Shown: positions 29,809 through 36,916 of the stretch, piece after piece
Numbering within the stretch: position 1 is the stretch's first letter
How the letters are laid out: each line of letters starts with the position of its first letter
Origin: Streptomyces triticisoli
GTDB lineage: Bacteria > Actinomycetota > Actinomycetes > Streptomycetales > Streptomycetaceae
Assembly (NCBI RefSeq): GCF_003270085.1
Contig: NZ_QFDQ01000163.1
Location: 1-40,869, forward strand
DNA length: 40,869 nucleotides
Reading direction: 5' to 3'
Program-made: the position numbers and the translations under genes
The notes under the pieces: model-generated
Told to the model about the DNA's origin: nothing
The model's input: the letters and a program-made list of their open reading frames with translations, nothing else
Database searches by the model: none

Positions 29809-30080
29809 GGGTTGCCCCCGAAGGGGTGCGAAGGGGTTGCGAAGGGATGCGCGAAGGGGTTGTCGAAGGGGTTGACCTGCGGTTCGAAGGGATCGAAGGG
29901 GTTCCGCGCACCTGCTGTTGCATAAGGGGCTTCCTGGTTTTCCTTCTCCTTGTATGTGCGGGCGTAGAAAAACCCCTTCGACCCCTTCGACTTGCAGGTC
30001 AAAGCCTTCGCAGACCCCTTCGCAAACCCCTTCGCAACCCCTTCGCATCCCTTCGCAGATGCCTTCGCACGGCCGGTCAT
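29805..30080 (-). CDS. Protein encoded across an 85-bp-arm inverted repeat
   Basis: A 91-residue frame, coupled on both sides (ATG 30080 overlaps the primase-helicase stop; its stop overlaps the ATG at 29808). Because of the inverted repeat 29819-30055 its two halves are reverse-complement copies of each other: the N-half reads as Lys/Gly/Ala repeats (EGVAKGFAKGSAKAL), the C-half as Asn-Pro-Phe repeats (NPFDPFEP, NPFDNPFAHPFATP). The middle (FFYARTYKEKENQEAPYATAG) is unique. The protein may matter less than the DNA or RNA structure. I know no homologue. Confidence 0.65.
   Translation of the reverse strand: MTGRAKASAKGCEGVAKGFAKGSAKALTCKSKGSKGFFYARTYKEKENQEAPYATAGARNPFDPFEPQVNPFDNPFAHPFATPSHPFGGNP
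29819..30055. repeat. Large inverted repeat of phased CGAAGGG units; candidate replication origin
   Basis: Arms 29819-29903 and 29971-30055 are reverse complements at 72 of 85 positions without gaps; the spacer is 67 bp. The left arm holds seven CGAAGGG units (starts 29819, 29829, 29840, 29852, 29864, 29885, 29894); the right arm holds the mirrored CCCTTCG units, one of them degenerate (GCCTTCG at 30004). Unit spacing is mostly 9-12 bp, about one helical turn. The spacer contains AT-richer tracts. It lies right behind the primase-helicase gene, a position and structure expected of an iteron-type phage origin. Confidence 0.85.
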
Positions 30081-32518
30081 TGGGCACCGCCGAGGAGGGC
30101 GAGTGCGAGGCCTCGGGTGACGGCCCGGCGGGTGCGGGAGTCCTTGTCCTGGATGAACCCCTGCTCCTGCAGGCGGATGGTGAAGGCCTTCATCGACATG
30201 GGGCGTCGCACGCCCGCGCGTTCGGCCCACGTCTTGTAGCTGCCGTACAGCTGGCCGTTCTCGGTGACCGCGTCCGGGACCTCGTCGGTCTCCTCTTCCA
30301 GCCAGGTGGCGAGCGGGTTGGACTGGGCGATGTGTTCGCGGGTCTTCGCGGTGACGGAGTCGGGCACGGCCAGGCCGCGGGCCTGCCAGTCGAGGCAGCC
30401 GCGGATGGCCCAGTTGAGGACACCGGCCGCTTCGCGGGCGAGGATCTGTTCGGCCAGTCCCTGGATCCGCTTGGCGGGGGGGACGATGACGTCCCAGCCG
30501 ATGGACTGGAGGCGGCGGGCCATGCTGTGGCTGCCGGACACGTCGGGCAGGTGGTTGGTCGCCAGGTGGATTTTGCCGACGGGCTTGAACTCGAAGAACT
30601 CGGCGTTCAGGAACCGCGCGCTGACGGGGTCTTCGCCGGTGAGGCGCTTGACGAGTTCCTCGTCGAGGGGCTTGCCGCGGCCTTCGGCGTTGCGGCCGGT
30701 CTCGGACGTCGACAGCAGCCGCTTGCCGACCATGCGGGCGATGTCGTTGGGGATGCCGCCGTCGCCGTGCTTGGCCATGAGGGTGGAGGCGGGCACGGCT
30801 TGTGCGTACTCGCCGAGGAGGCCCATGACGACGCGCATGAACACGCCCTTGCCGTTCTGGCCCTCGCCGTGGTGGATGAACATGACCTGCTCGCCGGTGC
30901 AGGCGGTGAGGCTGTAGCCGACGACCCGGGCGAGGTAGGCGCGGCGCTCAAGGTCGGGCATGACGCCGGTGAGGAACTTGTCCCACGTGGGGCAGGTGGC
31001 GTTCGGGTCGTAGCAGATCGGGGACTGCTGCATCAGGTACAGGCCGCGGTCGTGGGCGCGCAGCTGGCCGGTGGTGAGGTCGACGATGCCGTTGGCGACG
31101 TTGAGGAGCTTCTCCGGCTGGTCGAAGGCGTCCATGGTGGTGTGTACGGCGGGGTAGGCCTGGAGGACTTCGCGGGCGGCGGCGAGCTTGGGCCGCATGC
31201 GCTGCTTGCGGGCCCAGGCGAGGAACTGGTCGCGCTGGCTGGCGGTTTCCTTGCCCTGGGCGTCGGTGACGGGCTCGCTGCTGTAGTTGGGGGCTTCGTC
31301 CTCGAGCTGGTTGATGGTGTTGACGACGCGGGTCCAGACGCCGGTGTTGGCGGCCTTGAGGTTCCAGCGGCCGCGGTCGTAGTAGGCCCAGCGTTCGATG
31401 TCGGCGAGCCACCGGATCTCGTGGCCGTGCCGGTCGATGACGCGTTCGGCGTTGCCGAGGTCGTCCCATTCGCGGGCGGGTATCGGCGAGGGCAGGGCGA
31501 CGGGCGGCTCGGTGGGCGCGGTCCAGCTGCTCGCGGCCGGGGCGGGGGCGGACTGCGGGGGGAGGAGCACGGCGAAGTCGTTGCGGCCCCGGGTGACGGG
31601 CGGCCAGGGGGTGCGAGGGTGGGCGATGCCGGCGGTGAGCCCTGAGTTGATGGTGGGTATGGCGCGGCCGTCGGGGTGGTTGCCTGCGCGGGCGGCGGCG
31701 AGGAGGGCTTGCCGGGCTTCGGTTTCGGTGAGGGCTCCGGCGCCGACGAGGGTGCCGAGGTTGAAGGCGGCCGTGTTGATGGTGTTGTTCTGTGTCTTGT
31801 CGGCGGCGTTGGCGATGGCGTCGCATTCGGCCTGCACGGCCTTGCGGGTGTAGGCGTCCAGCTGCCTGGTGTCCAGCTGTATCGGGGCGGCCGGCCCGGC
31901 GGGCGCCGGGGCGGGGGCGGGCTTGGTGGTGAGTGCGGTGAGCAGCCAGTCGGGTGCGGCGACCGGGGGCTGCTCGGGGTCCTCGAGTTCGTAGATGACG
32001 CCGGTGGCGTGGACGCTGCCGGGGCCGATGACGTAGGCGTTCCCGGCGCGGACGTCGCCGTCGAAGCGGTCCTTCAGCGTGCCGAGGCTGTTGCCGAGCT
32101 TCAGATCAGCCGGGGCCCAGTAGTAGTCGTGGTGGCCCTGCGCGGTGTGCACCCGCATGGTCGGGGTGTGCTGGTGGCCCAGGTTGGCGGCGGCGTCTTC
32201 GAGGGCGCCGGGCCGGTCGGAGTCGACGACGAGCAGTTGCGCGCCGTCGGGTCCGGTGCAGGCGCCGACGGCGACGCCGACGTTGCGCAGCTGGCCGCGG
32301 AACAGGGCGTGCACCTGGTGCTCGTCGCTGGCGTGGGTGCGGGTGAATGCGACGGTGGGGTGTTTGCCGCGGTGGGTGCAGGTGGCGGGGTCGTGGCCCT
32401 GGCCGATGCCGACGCACTGGTCAAGCCCCGGGTGGTCCACGGGGAAGACGGCGAAGCCGTGGCGGGTGAGCCACAGGGCGCCGTCGAGTGGCGTGTCGCG
32501 GACCGTGGCGGTGCTCAA
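30077..32518 (-). CDS. Bifunctional primase-polymerase / SF3 (D5-like) helicase
   Basis: An 813-residue replication protein. The N-terminal ~200 residues are a Prim-Pol domain: DGALWLTRHGFAVFPVDH, LLVVDSDRPGALED, HHDYYWAPADLKLGNSLGTLKDRFDGDVRAGNAYVIGPGSVH. The C-terminal half is a D5_N/P4-type helicase with Walker A GEGQNGKG near residue 550, then RMVGKRLLSTSETGRNAEGRGKPLDEELVKRLTGEDPVSAR and KIHLATNHLPDVSG. It should unwind and prime phage DNA at the origin. TTG 32518 is the start, seven bases after GAGGAG. Its stop overlaps the ATG of the repeat-bearing gene. Confidence 0.93.
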   Translation of the reverse strand: MSTATVRDTPLDGALWLTRHGFAVFPVDHPGLDQCVGIGQGHDPATCTHRGKHPTVAFTRTHASDEHQVHALFRGQLRNVGVAVGACTGPDGAQLLVVDSDRPGALEDAAANLGHQHTPTMRVHTAQGHHDYYWAPADLKLGNSLGTLKDRFDGDVRAGNAYVIGPGSVHATGVIYELEDPEQPPVAAPDWLLTALTTKPAPAPAPAGPAAPIQLDTRQLDAYTRKAVQAECDAIANAADKTQNNTINTAAFNLGTLVGAGALTETEARQALLAAARAGNHPDGRAIPTINSGLTAGIAHPRTPWPPVTRGRNDFAVLLPPQSAPAPAASSWTAPTEPPVALPSPIPAREWDDLGNAERVIDRHGHEIRWLADIERWAYYDRGRWNLKAANTGVWTRVVNTINQLEDEAPNYSSEPVTDAQGKETASQRDQFLAWARKQRMRPKLAAAREVLQAYPAVHTTMDAFDQPEKLLNVANGIVDLTTGQLRAHDRGLYLMQQSPICYDPNATCPTWDKFLTGVMPDLERRAYLARVVGYSLTACTGEQVMFIHHGEGQNGKGVFMRVVMGLLGEYAQAVPASTLMAKHGDGGIPNDIARMVGKRLLSTSETGRNAEGRGKPLDEELVKRLTGEDPVSARFLNAEFFEFKPVGKIHLATNHLPDVSGSHSMARRLQSIGWDVIVPPAKRIQGLAEQILAREAAGVLNWAIRGCLDWQARGLAVPDSVTAKTREHIAQSNPLATWLEEETDEVPDAVTENGQLYGSYKTWAERAGVRRPMSMKAFTIRLQEQGFIQDKDSRTRRAVTRGLALALLGGAQ

Positions 32519-32602
32519 GGGTGTGCTCCTCGGGGTGGTGGTGCGGGGCCCGCCCGCCGCGGGCGGGGGAAGGACGGCGGGCGGGCCGGTTCGGGGCAGT
32601 GC
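32519..32602 (-). other. Gap with GC-rich hairpin upstream of the primase-helicase gene
   Basis: The 84 bases hold a strong hairpin built around GCCCGCCGCGGGCGGG plus a second GC-rich arm, and the GAGGAG site of the TTG-initiated helicase gene. Similar hairpins occur in the other non-overlapping gaps of the early operon. Attenuation or mRNA processing is possible. Confidence 0.45.
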
Positions 32603-33031
32603 TCAGAGGCCGTTGGACATGACTCTGGCCAGGCCGGACATGAAGGCGATGCGGGCCCGGTCGTCGAGGTCCGGGCTGAAGGCGCAGTGCAGGCGGACGA
32701 GGGGCTTGCCGTCGCCGTCGACGGTGAGCGTGTGGTTCTCGGGCTCGAGGCCGTCGGCGCCGAGGTCGACGGCCCACTTCGAGAGGTCGGCCGCGCCGTT
32801 GATGAGGGCGTGGATCTTCCGCTGGACGGCGTTGTACGCCTTGCCGCTGTCGGTCTCGAACGGGAGCAGCTCGCTCCAGGTCTTGCCGCCGTCCTCGTTC
32901 TCGGTGGAGGCGACGATGTCGTCGTCCATCTGCTCGCCGACGCCCATGAAGTCGGGGTCCTCGGTGAGCGTGGCGTGCTGGCAGGCGGCTTCGACGCGCA
33001 AGTCCTCGTCGGTGTACGGGGTCGTGGTCAC
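32603..33031 (-). CDS. Early-operon protein of unknown function
   Basis: A 142-residue acidic protein: TTTPYTDEDLRVEAACQHATLTEDPDFMGVGEQMDDDIVASTENEDGG, KTWSELLPFETDSGKAYNAVQRKIHALINGAADLSKWAVDLGADGLEPENHTLTVDGDGKPLVRLHCAFSPDLDDRARIAFMSGLARVM. The mixed alpha/beta ending could bind other replication proteins. Proteins of this kind are frequent near primase genes in Streptomyces phages but uncharacterised as far as I know. GTG 33031 overlaps the upstream stop (GTGA). Confidence 0.75.
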   Translation of the reverse strand: MTTTPYTDEDLRVEAACQHATLTEDPDFMGVGEQMDDDIVASTENEDGGKTWSELLPFETDSGKAYNAVQRKIHALINGAADLSKWAVDLGADGLEPENHTLTVDGDGKPLVRLHCAFSPDLDDRARIAFMSGLARVMSNGL

Positions 33032-33288
33032 GGGGTCTGTCCGTTCTGCTGGCCGTTGGCGATGGTGGTGAGGTGGGCGATGCCGTCGGCGTCGTTGGCG
33101 GCGGCCGTCATGGCGTCGACCAGGTCGGGGTAGGCGGCGCGGAGGCGCGCGGTGTGCACGACGTCGGCGGCGTCGATGGTCTGCATGAGCAGTTCGGTGA
33201 AGCGGCCGGGCCGGAAGCCGCCGGGCCGGCCGTAGTGCCAGAGGACGTGGCGGGCGGTTTCGCTGCTGATGCCGGGTGCGGTGGGCAT
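33028..33288 (-). CDS. Conserved actinophage-type small protein
   Basis: An 86-residue protein with a pattern I recognise from many Streptomyces mobile elements: GISSETARHVLWHYGRPGGFRPGRFTELLMQTIDAADVVHTARLRAAYPDLVDAMTAA. It is probably a small helical domain; no biochemical function is known to me. ATG 33288 has GAGGAA four bases upstream, so the GTG at 33300 is not needed. Its stop overlaps the GTG of the next gene. Confidence 0.78.
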   Translation of the reverse strand: MPTAPGISSETARHVLWHYGRPGGFRPGRFTELLMQTIDAADVVHTARLRAAYPDLVDAMTAAANDADGIAHLTTIANGQQNGQTP

Positions 33289-33370
33289 GTGGTTCCTCAC
33301 GGGGCTGGTTGGGCCGCCCCGCCGCCGCGAGGGTCAGCGGCGGCGGGGGGCGGTGCTGGCGGGGCGGGGA
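33289..33370 (-). other. Gap with strong hairpin in the early operon
   Basis: An 82-base gap after the SSB-like gene contains a long GC hairpin, CCGCCCCGCCGCCGC pairing with GCGGCGGCGGGGGGCGG across an eight-base loop. It could partly terminate or stabilise the upstream SSB mRNA. No gene fits here. Confidence 0.5.
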
Positions 33371-33970
33371 CTAGAAGGGGGGTTCGGTGCCCTGCTGCGG
33401 GGCGTAGCCGGGGCTGATCTCGCCGGTGACGGGGTTGACGCCGGCCGGGGCCGCGGCCGCCGGGGCGGGCGGCGGGGCCTGGTACTGCGGCGCGGCCTGG
33501 GCGGCGGGGGCCGGGTCGGGGGTGTGCAGCGCGACGTTCGCGGCCGGGACGTACTGCGCCGTGAACTCCTTCGGCGCGTTGAAGCGGGGGTTCTTCCGCT
33601 CTCCGTCTCGGACGTAGGTGACCGCCAGGCGGCCGCCGACCTCGAGGCCGCGGGCGCCGGCCGCGCGGACGGCCTGGGCGATGGCGTTCTTCAGCTGGCC
33701 CTTGACGTACAGGCGGCGGGTGCCGTCGTCGTCCTGGACGGCGGGGTCGCGGTCGCTGGTGGCGAGGGTGACGACCATCTGCATCTGCGGCTTGCCGTCG
33801 TCCCAGAACTTGGGCTCGCCAGTGGTGTAGTCGCGCTGCTGCTCGACGGTCGGCTGGGTGGTGATCTGGCCACCGATGGTGGTGCCGATGGTGGGGAACT
33901 TCGCGGACGGGATGCTGCCGCCCATGAGGAAGTCGTCGGCGGACGGCACCGGCTGCTGCGGGGTGCTCAT
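33371..33970 (-). CDS. Probable single-stranded-DNA-binding protein
   Basis: A 199-residue protein. Residues 20-145 look like an OB-fold: FPTIGTTIGGQITTQPTVEQQRDYTTGEPKFWDDGKPQMQMVVTLAT, RRLYVKGQLKNAIAQAVRAAGARGLEVGGRLAVTYVRDGERKNPRFNAPKEFTAQYV. A long Pro/Ala-rich linker then ends in GTEPPF, similar to the SSB tip (acidic residue then PF) that recruits partners. It would coat phage ssDNA during replication and recombination. ATG 33970 follows the nuclease gene by 12 bases. The call rests on architecture and neighbours. Confidence 0.75.
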   Translation of the reverse strand: MSTPQQPVPSADDFLMGGSIPSAKFPTIGTTIGGQITTQPTVEQQRDYTTGEPKFWDDGKPQMQMVVTLATSDRDPAVQDDDGTRRLYVKGQLKNAIAQAVRAAGARGLEVGGRLAVTYVRDGERKNPRFNAPKEFTAQYVPAANVALHTPDPAPAAQAAPQYQAPPPAPAAAAPAGVNPVTGEISPGYAPQQGTEPPF

Positions 33971-33982
33971 GATTGTGTGCTC

Positions 33983-34801
33983 CTATGCGATGAGGGATTC
34001 GAAGCCGTGCCGGTCGGCAGGCTGTGCGTTGCCCGGGCAGCCGGCCGTCAGGTCCTGGCTGCCGGGGCGGAACCACTCGCAGAACCGGCACTTCGCCAGT
34101 TCGTTGGTGGGGATCTGGGACCACCAGGTGTGGTCGTAGTTGGAGGCCGTGGCCTCGGGCCCGATGAGGCGGGCGCGGATGCGGCCGAGGCGGGCCAGGC
34201 CTTCCTCGGCGACCTGCCGGTTGTAGGGCTCGGTCCAGACGTGGACGCGGAGTTCGTGGTAGCGGCCGACGAAGCAGATCGCGACCCGCTTCGGCGTCTC
34301 GCCCGCGTTCTCTTGCCCGAGGCCGTACAGGTGTGCCTGGGTGCGGTACTGGGGGCCGGGGCCCTTGCGCCGGTAGTTGTCGAGGCTGGTGTGTCCGACG
34401 AGCTTCCAGTCCCACACGGTGCCGGTGAGACGGTCGTATAGGTCGGAGGAGCCGACGACGGCTGTGGCCTCGATGGGGCTGTCGTAGACGGTGACCCGCT
34501 CTTCGATCTTGTAGCGGGCCCGGCCGTCCGGGAGCGTCGACTGGCGCCGCTCGAAGGCTTCTTCCATCCAGGTGTGGAAGCCGGTGCCGATGATCGACGC
34601 GGCCGGGTCGCTCTCGGCGGCCGCGCGCGGCCAGTCGAGTTCCTTGTAGGAGAGGCGCCGCTCGCAGGGGTCGCCGACCTCGGACGGCCCGATCCGCTTC
34701 TGCAGGGAGCGCGGGGCGTTGTTGGCGGTGTCGACGATGAGCGCGGCGATGCGCTCGGCGAGCATCTCGCCGACTTGGTCGGAGCCGCTGGTGCGTGCCA
34801 C
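33983..34801 (-). CDS. Cas4/RecB-like PD-(D/E)XK nuclease with probable Fe-S cluster
   Basis: A 272-residue exonuclease-type protein. The active-site region is VVGSSDLYDRLTGTVWDWKLVGHTSLDNYRRKGPGPQYRTQAHLYG, with D, DWK and the QYRTQ helix of RecB-family nucleases. Cysteines in DPCERRLSYKE near the N-terminus and CRFCEWFRPGSQDLTAGC near the C-terminus match the Cas4/AddB iron-sulfur pattern. It probably resects DNA ends for recombination together with the SSB-like protein. GTG 34801 is the start. It is a standalone gene, not associated with CRISPR. Confidence 0.87.
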   Translation of the reverse strand: MARTSGSDQVGEMLAERIAALIVDTANNAPRSLQKRIGPSEVGDPCERRLSYKELDWPRAAAESDPAASIIGTGFHTWMEEAFERRQSTLPDGRARYKIEERVTVYDSPIEATAVVGSSDLYDRLTGTVWDWKLVGHTSLDNYRRKGPGPQYRTQAHLYGLGQENAGETPKRVAICFVGRYHELRVHVWTEPYNRQVAEEGLARLGRIRARLIGPEATASNYDHTWWSQIPTNELAKCRFCEWFRPGSQDLTAGCPGNAQPADRHGFESLIA

Positions 34802-34839
34802 GGCGTGGGCCTTCCTGAAGGTGGTGTGGTGGGGCTGGG

Positions 34840-34874
34840 GGCCGGGCCCGCCGGGGGAGTTGGCGGGCCCGGCC
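34840..34874 (-). terminator. Perfect 13-bp hairpin in the early operon
   Basis: GGCCGGGCCCGCC (34840-34852) pairs exactly with GGCGGGCCCGGCC (34862-34874) around a nine-base loop. It follows the stop of the 35346-34885 gene and precedes the RecB-like gene. It probably attenuates or processes the early transcript. Confidence 0.65.
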
Positions 34875-34884
34875 GGTCGGGGGG

Positions 34885-35346
34885 TCAGGGCTTGCCGTCG
34901 GTCCAGGCTTCGATGGCGGCCTGGACGGGCGCGCGCAGGTGGTCGTGCCAGCCGCTGGTCATCGGGGTGGGCTTGCCGGTGTGGGCGAGCGTGGTGATGG
35001 TGGCGGCGAGCATGGCCGGGGCGACGAAGCCGGGCACCGGCAGCGGCTCCAGCTCCCGGTTGGAGCCGTCTTCGTTGAGGCGGGCCCACTGCCACGCGGC
35101 GCCTTCGTTGAGGCATCCGTCCTCGTGGCCGTCGTGGTACTCCCAGACGAGGATCAGGCCGTGCTTGAAGCGGTCCGGGATGCCGGACTCCTCGGGCGTC
35201 AGCGTGATGACGGCGTCGAGCATGAGGTGGGTGCCGCAGGTTTCGCTGTCGCGTGCGTCGGCCTGCTCGGGCTCCAGCCCGGCTTCCTCGAGCGCGGTGG
35301 CGATGGCGTCGATGTACGGGTCGTGGGGCAGGGTGTGGATGCTCAT
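34885..35346 (-). CDS. Early-operon protein of unknown function
   Basis: A 153-residue acidic protein: MSIHTLPHDPYIDAIATALEEAGLEPEQADARDSETCGTHLMLDAVITLTPEESGIPDRFKHGLILVWEYHDGHEDG, then LPVPGFVAPAMLAATITTLAHTGKP and WHDHLRAPVQAAIEAWTDG. Mixed alpha/beta; I recognise the type from Streptomyces phages only as hypothetical. ATG 35346 overlaps the stop of the 57-aa gene upstream (ATGA). No catalytic motif is evident. Confidence 0.75.
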   Translation of the reverse strand: MSIHTLPHDPYIDAIATALEEAGLEPEQADARDSETCGTHLMLDAVITLTPEESGIPDRFKHGLILVWEYHDGHEDGCLNEGAAWQWARLNEDGSNRELEPLPVPGFVAPAMLAATITTLAHTGKPTPMTSGWHDHLRAPVQAAIEAWTDGKP

Positions 35347-35516
35347 GTGGTTCCTTCACGGGGCTTGTTGTTGAGGCCAAGGGCGTCGAGGAGGAGCCGG
35401 AGGTCCTCGCGGTTGCGGGCCGCGCGGAGCACCACGCGGGAGGCGGCGACGCGTTCCTCGCGGGTGTTCTCGCGGCCGGTGGTGATGTAGTGGTCGCTGC
35501 CACGGGCGAGGTTCAC
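35343..35516 (-). CDS. 57-aa helical protein
   Basis: VNLARGSDHYITTGRENTREERVAASRVVLRAARNREDLRLLLDALGLNNKPREGTT: short and Arg-rich, with a long amphipathic helix. GTG 35516 overlaps the upstream stop as GTGA, and the gene's own stop overlaps the next ATG, so it is embedded in the coupled chain. Function unknown. Confidence 0.65.
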   Translation of the reverse strand: MNLARGSDHYITTGRENTREERVAASRVVLRAARNREDLRLLLDALGLNNKPREGTT

Positions 35517-35638
35517 GACGCCCTCCTGCGGTGCCGGCCGCGGGGGCGGGGCGGCCGGGCGTAGTGGCGGGCGAGGAACGTGGCGAGGATGAGGGAGGCC
35601 TGGAGGGCGGCGGCGCCGATGGTGATGCGCTCGTTCAC
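35513..35638 (-). CDS. 41-aa single-TM peptide
   Basis: VNERITIGAAALQASLILATFLARHYARPPRPRGRHRRRAS: one hydrophobic helix and a very basic C-terminal tail. It is supported by 4-base overlaps with the genes on both sides rather than by homology. It may anchor or modify a membrane protein; no family is recognised. Confidence 0.58.
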   Translation of the reverse strand: MNERITIGAAALQASLILATFLARHYARPPRPRGRHRRRAS

Positions 35639-36201
35639 GCCGCGCCTCCGTTCTCCCACTCCCGCTCGGCGGCGGCCTGGCGGTTGCGCTCGAGCTGGGC
35701 CACGGCCTTGTCGTGCGGGAGCTGCCGGTACGCCTTGCAGGGGCAGGTCTGTCCGAAGGCGAAGCAGCTGTGCGGGGTCGGGACCGTGTGGGCGTGGTGG
35801 CCGTGGCCGCACTCGCAGATGCGCGGCGTGTGCGGGGTGATGTCACGGCTGCAGGTGCAGCGCATGTTCGCGGTCTGCAGGGTGGCGAGGCGTTCCTCGA
35901 GGGCGCGGGCCCGCGCGTTGGCCTGCGCGGCCACGGTCAGCGGCGACAGCGTGGTGTTGCTGTGGCCGCCCTCGATGAGCCGGGCGGGCGTCTTCAGCAG
36001 CGACACCTTCAGACGCCGCCCGGCCACGGACTGCCGCGGCTGGGTGGCGTCGGCGACCATGCGGGCGGCTGTGCGGGCGGCCGTCTTGAACGCGTCCCGC
36101 TCGTCGCGCGCCTGGTCGCGCTCGTCGCGCAGCCGGGCGGTGAGGGCGGCGGCGACGAGCAGTTCGCGGCGGAGGCGGCGGGTGGTGGTGAGTCCGAACA
36201 T
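35635..36201 (-). CDS. Coiled-coil protein with Cys/His cluster
   Basis: A 188-residue protein. The N-terminal half is helical (RRLRRELLVAAALTARLRDERDQARDERDAFKTAARTAARMVADA), followed by a central helix (ANARARALEERLATLQTAN) and a metal-binding segment: MRCTCSRDITPHTPRICECGHGHHAHTVPTPHSCFAFGQTCPCKAY. The clustered Cys and His residues suggest two zinc ions. ATG 36201 shares one base with the stop of the 27-aa gene upstream. The function is unknown; a DNA- or protein-binding adaptor is likely. Confidence 0.75.
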   Translation of the reverse strand: MFGLTTTRRLRRELLVAAALTARLRDERDQARDERDAFKTAARTAARMVADATQPRQSVAGRRLKVSLLKTPARLIEGGHSNTTLSPLTVAAQANARARALEERLATLQTANMRCTCSRDITPHTPRICECGHGHHAHTVPTPHSCFAFGQTCPCKAYRQLPHDKAVAQLERNRQAAAEREWENGGAA

Positions 36202-36284
36202 CAGCGCTCACATCCCTTGACGACGGCCCAGCCGCCGAGGAGGTACAGCGCGAGCGCGGCGGCGATGAGGAGCGTGGTGGTCAT
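36201..36284 (-). CDS. 27-aa transmembrane microprotein
   Basis: A 28-codon frame encoding MTTTLLIAAALALYLLGGWAVVKGCER, a single hydrophobic helix with a short charged end. Its ATG overlaps the stop of the upstream coiled-coil gene (ATGA) and its TGA overlaps the next ATG (TGATG), so it fits the coupled-operon pattern exactly. Streptomyces phages carry many such peptides; their roles are unknown. Confidence 0.62.
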   Translation of the reverse strand: MTTTLLIAAALALYLLGGWAVVKGCER

Positions 36285-36823
36285 CCGTCGGCCCCCTGCT
36301 CCAGGCGCAGGGCCTGCACGGGGGCGATCCGCTGGGTGATGCCGTCGGCCTCGGCGGCGTCGCGCTGTTCGGCGAGGAGGGCGCGCAGCTTCCGCACCTG
36401 CGGGGTCACGTCGTCCTCGAGGGTCTCGGCCTTGTCGGTGAGGGTGTAGGCGATGGGGTCCTCGTCCGTCGGCCGCTCGTCCTCGGCGAGCCGGGCCTCC
36501 AGCTCGGCGACGCGGGCGCGCAGATGCAGCAGCTCGTTCGCGTGCGCGTTGCGCTGCTCCAGCGTCGTCCGGTGCTGCGTCTGCTCGGCGAACAGCTCGG
36601 CCTTCAGCGCGGGGAGACGGTCGCGCAGCTGCTCGAACTCGGCGGCTTGCTCGGGCGAGTTGAGCAGGCAGGCGGAGTCGAGGGCGATCGCGATGCTGGT
36701 CGGGGTCTGACGGCCGGCCTTCATCGCGGCGAGGACGACACCGGCAGCGGCGTTCACCTTCCGCGTGGCCATGCCGGACTCGCTGCGGCGCGGCAGCGGC
36801 TGGTCTGGGATGATCGTGGTCAC
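36281..36823 (-). CDS. Coiled-coil early protein
   Basis: A 180-residue protein: TTIIPDQPLPRRSESGMATRKVNAAAGVVLAAMKAGRQTPTSIAIALDSACLL, then a long coiled coil (EFEQLRDRLPALKAELFAEQTQHRTTLEQRNAHANELLHLRARVAELEARLAEDERP) and a helical end. It is probably dimeric. I recognise similar proteins in Streptomyces phage and integrative-element early regions, without known function. GTG 36823 is used; a later ATG (MATRKV) is possible. It follows a 93-base gap with a hairpin. Confidence 0.75.
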   Translation of the reverse strand: MTTIIPDQPLPRRSESGMATRKVNAAAGVVLAAMKAGRQTPTSIAIALDSACLLNSPEQAAEFEQLRDRLPALKAELFAEQTQHRTTLEQRNAHANELLHLRARVAELEARLAEDERPTDEDPIAYTLTDKAETLEDDVTPQVRKLRALLAEQRDAAEADGITQRIAPVQALRLEQGADG

Positions 36824-36916
36824 GGTGACCTCTGCTTTCTCTGCTGTGTAGGGGCGCCGAGTCGTCGGGTCGCCGGGCCGGGAAGTCAGGCGGCCCGTCG
36901 GCGCGTTCAGGGGGTG
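36824..36916 (-). other. Gap with hairpin near the start of the early operon
   Basis: These 93 bases lie between the genes at 36917 and 36823. A nested hairpin can form (outer GCGCCGA/TCGGCGC, inner CGGGTCGCC with GGCGGCCCG, one wobble). It may be an early attenuator or processing site. No gene or operator copy is seen here. Confidence 0.45.

Noticed and set aside
29819..30055. CRISPR array
   Set aside because: Units are only 7 bp, spacing is 9-21 bp without unique spacers, the second half is inverted, and no cas genes are present; the Cas4-like nuclease at 33983 is a phage recombination gene.
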